From Candidatus Omnitrophota bacterium (GTDB lineage: Bacteria; Omnitrophota; Gorgyraeia; S143-82): 19,768 nt of DNA. The stretch is from positions 1-19,768 of the forward strand of contig JAMOOT010000030.1 in the NCBI GenBank assembly GCA_027065215.1, given 5' to 3'. A program made the translations under genes and the position numbers. How positions within the stretch are numbered: position 1 is the first letter of the stretch; every line of letters begins with the position of its first letter. Shown here in pieces: positions 15,105 to 19,768 of this stretch. The notes beneath the pieces were generated by a model that was not told the origin of the DNA, searched no databases, and was given only the letters and a program-made list of their open reading frames with translations.

Positions 15105-15128
15105 ATTTTGTCCCGAATGGGATAAAAT
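15105..15128. other. Hairpin between rpiB and glmU
   Basis: Inverted repeat with arms ATTTT-G-TCCC and GGGA-T-AAAAT around a 4-base loop. Read on the forward strand it is ten pairs with one G-U. On the operon (reverse) strand that pair is an A-C mismatch. It begins at the last base of the rpiB stop codon. No U-tract follows on either strand, so it does not look like an intrinsic terminator. It might be an mRNA processing or stability element. Confidence 0.35.
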
Positions 15129-15625
15129 TACCCAGAACAAGGCCGGTACCTCCGACACCTTGGCAGTTGAAATTCTTTAAGTAAAGTGGCATCTTCTATC
15201 ATTCTTATCTCGTTTACCCTTCGCCTATGTCGGCCACTTTGAGGTTGAGCAGAAAAAAATGCCTCTATGATACGCTTCGCCTTAGAAAAACTCACAAACA
15301 TAGACCCCATCACCAAGATATTGCTATGATTATGTTCTCGGGTGAGTTTTGCAGCAGTCTCGTTATGGCACAATCCAGCCCTGGCCCCCTTCACCTTATT
15401 TGCAGCAATACTCGAGCCAATTCCGGTCTTGCAGATAAGAATGCCAAACCTCGCCCTGCCTTTAACTACCTTCTGCGCTACCGAGTAGCAAAATATAGGG
15501 TAATCACAGGAGTCCTCTGAAAATGTCCCACAATCAAGGACCTCTACGCCTATGCCTAATAAGTATCCTTTTATCCTCTCTTTCAACCTAAAACCCGCGT
15601 GGTCACTCCCTATCGCTATCCTCAT
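15128..15625 (-). CDS. rpiB: Ribose-5-phosphate isomerase B (RpiB/LacAB family)
   Basis: Interconverts ribulose 5-phosphate and ribose 5-phosphate in the pentose phosphate pathway. The protein has 165 residues. Conserved features: IAIGSDHAGF (D8, H9), YP (42-43), the catalytic C65 in GILICKTGIG, SIAANKVKGARA, REHNHSNIL (H98, N99) and GRHRRRV. Two oddities are visible. The family's ICGTGIG loop has lysine in place of the first glycine (K66). After ~145 residues, where most RpiB proteins end, there is a basic tail of ~20 residues (LLKEFQLPRCRRYRP). It overlaps queF by 23 bases. It can supply ribose 5-phosphate for prs two genes on. A galactose-6-phosphate isomerase role is less likely. Confidence 0.88.
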   Translation of the reverse strand: MRIAIGSDHAGFRLKERIKGYLLGIGVEVLDCGTFSEDSCDYPIFCYSVAQKVVKGRARFGILICKTGIGSSIAANKVKGARAGLCHNETAAKLTREHNHSNILVMGSMFVSFSKAKRIIEAFFSAQPQSGRHRRRVNEIRMIEDATLLKEFQLPRCRRYRPCSG

Positions 15626-16022
15626 CCCTAATATACTCCCTTTCCACTGTAGTTCGGATTCCTCCCCGAATATTAAATATTCCCTTTAACTTGAGATACC
15701 TTGGCTTGCACACAGCAACCAAATCATCAACTATCCTATTAACCACATGCTCATGGAATATACCTACGTTTCGATAAGCGGTAAGGTATAATTTCAGCGA
15801 TTTTAGTTCAATACACCACTTATCCGGGATGTAATCTAACTCAAATGTGGCAAAATCAGGCAGACCAGTCTTAGGACAGATACAGTTAAATTCCAATATA
15901 TCTAAATGGATCTTATAATCCCTATCTGGGTACTTATTTTCCCAAACCTCAATTGGAGGCAATTTCATCGTGCGAACGTACTCTTGCCTTCCTTCGTAAT
16001 CACTCTTTTTTCCCCGTGACAT
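15603..16022 (-). CDS. queF: NADPH-dependent preQ0 reductase QueF
   Basis: Reduces the nitrile of 7-cyano-7-deazaguanine (preQ0) to the amine preQ1, the last free-base step of queuosine synthesis. The protein has 139 residues, the short single-domain (Bacillus-type) form. CPKTGLPDFATF provides the catalytic C49, which forms a thioimide with the substrate, and D56. The QueF motif ELKSLKLY (~72-79) for NADPH binding follows, and IFHEH lies in the later half. The ATG at 16022 starts one base after the queE stop (TAG-G-ATG). The last 23 bases overlap rpiB. It completes the queD-C-E-F set. Confidence 0.96.
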   Translation of the reverse strand: MSRGKKSDYEGRQEYVRTMKLPPIEVWENKYPDRDYKIHLDILEFNCICPKTGLPDFATFELDYIPDKWCIELKSLKLYLTAYRNVGIFHEHVVNRIVDDLVAVCKPRYLKLKGIFNIRGGIRTTVEREYIRDEDSDRE

Positions 16023-16023
16023 C

Positions 16024-16713
16024 CTATTTCACCCCCAAAAACTTATGCACTTGAGGGACAACTCTCACCTCTTTGTCCAAAACCCGCATTAACCTTTCCT
16101 GCCAAAGCATACAAATCTTCAAGCAAAGTTCATCCACTGGCCACATTGGCTGAAGCACAACAATCATATCACGCCTTATCGAAAACAACAAGTCTACCAA
16201 TGGCTCAAAATCCTCCTCTTGCACTTTAGAAGACAAGACTACCTTTGCTATAAGCATAGATTTAAGACTAACCTGGGTTAAGAACCTTCTATGAACATCC
16301 CATTGTTCCCCTATATTCCAAACAGAAGGAATTTTTACATCAGCCGAGACTACATCAATCCAATTGGCAACCAAAGAATATGCATCTGGCAAGGTGGCAT
16401 TCGTCTCCAAATAAACCTTATACCCCCTATCCTTGAGGCGCGGTAAAAATTGAGAGAGGAACTGATATTGCAAAAGTGGTTCCCCTCCAGTTATTGCAAC
16501 AGAATGAATCGGATTATTTTGTTCTATAAAATCCAAAATATCTTTCCAATCCGCAGTAAATCGGAAAGAATAATCGGTATCGCACCCATTACAGTTAAGA
16601 TTGCATCCACTCAGTCTCACAAAGACCTGTCTCACCCCAACAAATGTCCCTTCGCCTTGAACGGAAACAAATAAGTCTGAAACCTTTGCCTTAATGGGAG
16701 AGCAATGGGTCAT
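16024..16713 (-). CDS. queE: 7-carboxy-7-deazaguanine synthase QueE (radical SAM)
   Basis: Converts 6-carboxy-tetrahydropterin to 7-carboxy-7-deazaguanine by a radical SAM rearrangement. The protein has 229 residues. The opening SDLFVSVQGEGTFVGVRQVFVRLSGCN (in part VQGEGTF and RLSGCN) is the QueE signature. C37, C41 and C44 in CNLNCNGC bind the 4Fe-4S cluster. D45-T46 (CDT) follows and AITGGEPLLQ is the SAM-binding GGE motif. ETNAT follows at ~103. The end QVHKFLGVK is typical. The ATG at 16713 lies inside the 3' end of queC (23-base overlap) with AGGAG close upstream. Confidence 0.96.
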   Translation of the reverse strand: MTHCSPIKAKVSDLFVSVQGEGTFVGVRQVFVRLSGCNLNCNGCDTDYSFRFTADWKDILDFIEQNNPIHSVAITGGEPLLQYQFLSQFLPRLKDRGYKVYLETNATLPDAYSLVANWIDVVSADVKIPSVWNIGEQWDVHRRFLTQVSLKSMLIAKVVLSSKVQEEDFEPLVDLLFSIRRDMIVVLQPMWPVDELCLKICMLWQERLMRVLDKEVRVVPQVHKFLGVK

Positions 16714-17353
16714 TCACTCCTGCCTCGCGAAATCCCTTTGCCCGCAACCTGCAACTATCACACTTACCACAGGGCCTATCCCCTCCGGCATAGCATGACC
16801 AAGTCAGTTCATAAGGCACGCCCAAAGATAGTCCTACTCGAATTATATCTGCTTTACTCATATTGATAAATGGGGCAAGGACCTTTATTTGTTTCCCCTC
16901 AACACCCTGCTTTGTGCCCACCTTTATCACTCTATTGAATGCCCTTATGAATTCTGGCCTGCAATCCGGATACCCTGAATAATCGATAGCATTGACTCCA
17001 ATAAATATCTTATCAATGCCATAGGCCTCTGCATAAGATACTGCTAAGGATAAAAATACTATATTTCTACCTGGAACATAGGTAATAGGGATCTTCTTGG
17101 ACAACCGAGTAGGCAACTTCAACCTCTCGTCTAACAAGGCACTCCCTATCTCCGGGAACGGGATCTTTACCTTTTTTACGTCTACACCAGTCCGTTTAGC
17201 CAATTCCAATGCCGATTTCAACTCCCGACTATGCCTCTGCCCATAAAGAAAGACCAGGGCCAAAACTTCGTAATTTCTTTTAACATAGTAAAGCAAGGTT
17301 GAAGAATCAAGCCCTCCTGAAAGGAGTACGATCGCCGAATATTTTTTAGCCAA
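16691..17353 (-). CDS. queC: 7-cyano-7-deazaguanine synthase QueC
   Basis: ATP-dependent conversion of 7-carboxy-7-deazaguanine with ammonia to preQ0. The PP-loop is LLSGGLDSST (~10-19). GRNIVFLSLA and NAIDYSGYPDCRPEFI are conserved, and C187, C195, C198 and C201 (WSCY..., PCGKCDSC) bind zinc. I favour the TTG at 17353. AGGAG lies 7 bases upstream, it starts one base after the queD stop (TAG-G-TTG), and it gives 220 residues beginning 6 residues before AIVLLSGG, as in the family. An ATG at 17368 (225 residues, tighter GGAG spacing) is a fair alternative. The 3' end overlaps queE by 23 bases. Confidence 0.95.
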   Translation of the reverse strand: MAKKYSAIVLLSGGLDSSTLLYYVKRNYEVLALVFLYGQRHSRELKSALELAKRTGVDVKKVKIPFPEIGSALLDERLKLPTRLSKKIPITYVPGRNIVFLSLAVSYAEAYGIDKIFIGVNAIDYSGYPDCRPEFIRAFNRVIKVGTKQGVEGKQIKVLAPFINMSKADIIRVGLSLGVPYELTWSCYAGGDRPCGKCDSCRLRAKGFREAGVNDPLLSH

Positions 17354-17354
17354 C

Positions 17355-17744
17355 CTATTTCTCCTCATCCTCTCCATATATCGCGCAAGATCGTTCGTTT
17401 TCCCATACAGAAACCAAATGCACACTGACAGAAATCACACGCTTCTCCTTTAGTCTTCTATCCAATTCCTTAAAAATATAACGGGCTATATTCTCAGAAG
17501 TCGGATTTATCTCCTTAAATGGGGGCAAATCATTCAGGTATCGGTGGTCCAGATAATCAAGGACCTCATTTAACAATTCCCTCGCCTCCCGAAAATCAAT
17601 CAACATACCACCTTGGCCCAAATGTTTCCCTTTAAAAACGGCCTCAATTACCCAATTATGCCCATGCAGATTTTCACACGATCCGTGATAATTCCTGAGA
17701 TTATGCGCACTTGAAAAATACCCTTTTACCTTAATATAAAACAT
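17355..17744 (-). CDS. queD: 6-carboxy-5,6,7,8-tetrahydropterin synthase QueD
   Basis: Converts 7,8-dihydroneopterin triphosphate to 6-carboxy-tetrahydropterin, the first dedicated step of queuosine synthesis. The protein has 129 residues of the PTPS fold. The zinc ligands H14, H27 and H29 (SSAHNL and NLHGHNW) and the catalytic C23 (GSCEN) are present. The C-E-N spacing is that of QueD rather than of eukaryotic PTPS. DHRYLND (D66, H67) and PTSENIARY follow, and E115 (in VWENE) fits the pterin anchor. The ATG lies 14 bases inside the end of murI, with AGGTGGGAG upstream. Its substrate must come from a FolE enzyme encoded elsewhere. Confidence 0.96.
   Translation of the reverse strand: MFYIKVKGYFSSAHNLRNYHGSCENLHGHNWVIEAVFKGKHLGQGGMLIDFREARELLNEVLDYLDHRYLNDLPPFKEINPTSENIARYIFKELDRRLKEKRVISVSVHLVSVWENERSCAIYGEDEEK
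17361..17365 (-). promoter_or_regulatory. Ribosome binding site supporting the TTG start of queC
   Basis: AGGAG on the reverse strand, inside the last codons of queD, is 7 bases before the TTG at 17353. It favours the TTG over the ATG at 17368, but this is not decisive. Confidence 0.5.
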
Positions 17745-18543
17745 CTCCCACCTTCCTTACCTTTACATCATCCATATCCTTACCAAGAAATTTTCTCGCA
17801 ATCGCCTCAAAATCATTTGGCATATCCGAGACAAAAAGTTCTAACGTACCCACTCCATGTTTTTTTCTAATACCATAGTCATCCAAAAGTTTTTTCACTG
17901 CCTTTGCCGTTGGCAAGGCTGAATCCACAATCCTAACCTTAGGGAAAAGAGTCTTTATTCTCCTCTTTATTATAGGATAATGCGTACAAGCCAGCAATAA
18001 CAGATCCGTATTCCTGCCCAATACCGGAGATATCTCGTCTCTTATAATCTCATCACAAATTGGCCTTCCAACATATCCTGCCTCTATTGTTGGTACCAAA
18101 AGTGGACAGGCCTTGGCATTAATCCTTGAAACACCAAATTCTCTTAATCGAGACTGATATACCCCGCTCCTTATAGTAGAAACCGTGCCTATTACCGCCA
18201 CCTCATTAGGTGACATCTTTGCTACCCTCTCCACCACTGGATCCACAACCCCCACCACTGGTATCGAAAATATAGATTGCAGAAACTCTAAGGCCAAAGC
18301 AGTAGCCGTATTACAAGCCACCACCAACAGTTTTATCCCGCGGGAGAGTAAAAATAAACTATTCTCCACCGAAAATTTTATAACAGTCTCCCGTGACTTA
18401 TTTCCATAAGGAAGACGAGCGACATCCCCAAAGTATACTACATCCTCCTCCGGAAGGAGTCGGATTATCTCTCTAACCACCGTTAATCCACCTAATCCGG
18501 AATCAAAAACCCCTATAGCATTATTACCTGAAACATTTAACAT
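17731..18543 (-). CDS. murI: Glutamate racemase
   Basis: Makes D-glutamate for peptidoglycan in the cytoplasm without a cofactor. The protein has 270 residues. The start NNAIGVFDSGLGGLTVVREI has the conserved D14 and S15. YFGDVARLPYG is the substrate loop. The two catalytic cysteines are C77 (ACNTATA) and C186 (ACTHYP, with H188). Both halves of the pseudo-symmetrical fold are intact. The ATG at 18543 is 7 bases after the amidase stop. Its ribosome site (GAGG, 13 bases upstream) is weak, so coupling to the preceding gene is likely. The end overlaps queD by 14 bases. Confidence 0.96.
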   Translation of the reverse strand: MLNVSGNNAIGVFDSGLGGLTVVREIIRLLPEEDVVYFGDVARLPYGNKSRETVIKFSVENSLFLLSRGIKLLVVACNTATALALEFLQSIFSIPVVGVVDPVVERVAKMSPNEVAVIGTVSTIRSGVYQSRLREFGVSRINAKACPLLVPTIEAGYVGRPICDEIIRDEISPVLGRNTDLLLLACTHYPIIKRRIKTLFPKVRIVDSALPTAKAVKKLLDDYGIRKKHGVGTLELFVSDMPNDFEAIARKFLGKDMDDVKVRKVGDVLY

Positions 18544-18550
18544 TGGTCTA

Positions 18551-19597
18551 TTAATGCCTCAACTCTTCCTTCCTAAGATTACTAAAGTATGCCATAAGGC
18601 CTTCAAATATAGCCCGGGCAATACGATCACGATAAACCGGATCAGACAACTTTCTTGCTTCTTCTGGATTGGAAACAAAACCAACCTCTATCAACACCGA
18701 AGGGACATTCGTCCATTTAAGGACATAAAACGGTGCCCCTTTCACTCCCCTATTAGGGCTATTCATTATCTGGGATATGTTTCTGGCCAAGGACTGGGCT
18801 ATTTTCCTTGACTCTGCCCGATTTTCTGTATGCATCATATCCCACAAGATCTGTTTAATCTCTCCATCGGCCTGCCCGTTTTCAAATCTCAAAACCGAAT
18901 TTTCCTTAGCAACTACCGCTCGAACCGAATCATTAATCTTTTCTGAAACATAATAGACCTCTACACCTTTCCCTGTCCTATTACGGCTGGCATTGGCATG
19001 AATACTTACAAACACATCTGGCATTATATTATTCGCCTTTCTTGCCCGTTCCTTTAGAGGTATAAAAACATCTGAATTGCGCGTCATATATACCTTAACT
19101 CCAGCACGACGCAGGTACTTAGCCAACCTCTGGGCAATATCCAGCACTACATCTTTCTCCCTAAGTCCATTTCCCATAGCCCCTGGATCTTTCCCTCCAT
19201 GACCGGGGTCAATTACCACCTTCACAGTACGGTTAAGCCCAAATGTAGATATGTTCTTCACATATGATAGTATTGACGGACTCACCCAAACCTTATCCGT
19301 TTCACACTTAGTAGGATATGGAAGGCGAATATTCTCTTGGTTTATCCTCACCCATTCCGAATCACAGATAAGTTTAACCCTCACCCCATCTACATTATAG
19401 GTTTGAATCAATCCTGTCTTATCTGAACCAACCTGGGAATACTTACAGGAAATACAAAACCTTTCTTGGGCATTCTCCCCTTGCCTTCTCTCTGCAATCT
19501 TAGGAGTCAAACCTGTATTCGAAAGATTTGATGGCCCAGCACAACCCCCAAGGAGAAAACCAAGCACAATAATAAGGAAAGGAAATATATTGATCAT
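18551..19597 (-). CDS. N-acetylmuramoyl-L-alanine amidase, lipoprotein (Amidase_3)
   Basis: Periplasmic zinc enzyme that cuts the amide bond between MurNAc and the stem peptide, as in cell separation. With the ATG at 19597 it has 348 residues. A hydrophobic signal ending LLGGC gives a lipobox with C19, so a lipid-anchored protein is predicted. Residues ~25-118 are an extra region with four cysteines (C48-x-x-C51, C78, C98) of unknown function. The Amidase_3 domain starts ~125: VVIDPGHGGKDPG (H133), E147 in REKDVVLD, SIHANAS (H200) and VLIEVGFVSN (E304) form the zinc site and catalytic glutamate. The ATG overlaps the pyrE stop (ATGA). An in-frame TTG at 19615 would spoil the signal peptide less neatly but is possible. 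No LysM domain is seen. Confidence 0.93.
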   Translation of the reverse strand: MINIFPFLIIVLGFLLGGCAGPSNLSNTGLTPKIAERRQGENAQERFCISCKYSQVGSDKTGLIQTYNVDGVRVKLICDSEWVRINQENIRLPYPTKCETDKVWVSPSILSYVKNISTFGLNRTVKVVIDPGHGGKDPGAMGNGLREKDVVLDIAQRLAKYLRRAGVKVYMTRNSDVFIPLKERARKANNIMPDVFVSIHANASRNRTGKGVEVYYVSEKINDSVRAVVAKENSVLRFENGQADGEIKQILWDMMHTENRAESRKIAQSLARNISQIMNSPNRGVKGAPFYVLKWTNVPSVLIEVGFVSNPEEARKLSDPVYRDRIARAIFEGLMAYFSNLRKEELRH

Positions 19598-19768
19598 ACC
19601 AAATCCGAACGGCAAAACAGACTAAATAGATCCACACCCACCTTCGCAAGTGCCTCCTTTGCACCTTCTTCTCGATCAACAATAACAACTGCTCGATTCA
19701 CAACAAAGCCTTCACTACGCAGAACCTCAATCGACCTCAAGATCGACGAGCCACTGGTAGCCACATCA
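19594..19768 (-). CDS. pyrE: Orotate phosphoribosyltransferase, C-terminal part only
   Basis: The last 57 residues and TGA stop of a gene that enters from the right edge. DVATSGSSILRSIEVLR matches the PRPP-binding DV.T.G.S loop of orotate phosphoribosyltransferase. VIVDREEGAKEAL and VDLFSLFCRSDL match its end. The enzyme joins orotate and PRPP to give OMP in pyrimidine synthesis. It could be another phosphoribosyltransferase, but the VDREEGA element and the short tail after it favour PyrE. The stop overlaps the amidase start (ATGA), so the operon continues upstream beyond this window. Confidence 0.85.
   Translation of the reverse strand, partial: DVATSGSSILRSIEVLRSEGFVVNRAVVIVDREEGAKEALAKVGVDLFSLFCRSDLV

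Noticed and set aside
17745..17860. Possible preQ1 riboswitch before queD
   Set aside because: The region is the coding 3' end of murI, and I see no C-rich pseudoknot plus A-rich tail on the transcribed strand. queD also overlaps murI.
1..19768. Mobile elements, CRISPR arrays, tRNA or rRNA genes, inteins, toxin-antitoxin pairs
   Set aside because: No repeats, transposase motifs, cloverleaf-like sequences or spare coding space were seen. All genes are intact housekeeping families of similar composition.

Overview
This window is a nearly gap-free run of reverse-strand genes. Transcription goes from 19768 towards 1. It holds 25 protein genes, two of them cut by the window ends. There is no RNA gene, insertion sequence, prophage or CRISPR array, and no stretch over 300 bases without a gene; the longest gap is 141 bases (524-664). 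The organism is a diderm (Gram-negative-type) bacterium: it has BamA, a Skp/OmpH chaperone and most early lipid A enzymes (LpxA, LpxC, LpxD, LpxI). The DNA is AT-rich and the coding strand is purine-rich. The mixture of Firmicutes-like housekeeping gene order, an LpxC-FabZ fusion and LpxI in place of LpxH suggests an uncultivated candidate-phylum lineage (something near Omnitrophota, Desantisbacteria or Planctomycetes-type genomes). That placement is an inference and cannot be settled from this window.

Layout in transcription order. (1) 19768-17731: end of pyrE, a lipoprotein N-acetylmuramoyl-L-alanine amidase, and murI. (2) 17744-15603: queD-queC-queE-queF, the complete route from dihydroneopterin triphosphate to preQ1 for queuosine tRNA modification, followed by rpiB. 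(3) 15073-11626: glmU-prs-rplY(ctc)-pth, an order also known from Bacillus. (4) 11642-8771: rpsF-ssb-rpsR-rplI-dnaB, ribosomal and replication genes. (5) 8755-1812: bamA-ompH-lpxD-lpxC/fabZ-lpxA-lpxI, outer membrane assembly and lipid A synthesis. (6) tyrS. Most junctions overlap or are separated by fewer than 20 bases (ATGA, TGATG, TAGGATG types), so translational coupling and one or a few very long transcripts are likely. After tyrS comes a 141-base gap with a good sigma70-type promoter and two matching palindromes, and then a secreted protein of unknown function running off the left end.

Functionally, the genes link UDP-GlcNAc synthesis (GlmU) with its users, lipid A (LpxA/C/D/I) and peptidoglycan (MurI supplies D-Glu; the amidase remodels the wall). 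Ribose-phosphate supply (RpiB, Prs, PyrE), the translation apparatus and the replicative helicase sit beside them, so the block looks like a growth-coordinated superoperon. I found no convincing new defence or mobile system. The items worth a second look are the regulated-looking unknown secreted gene, the shortened GlmU, the altered RpiB active-site loop, the CxxC-bearing region of the amidase and the possible ribosome-site hairpin before lpxD.
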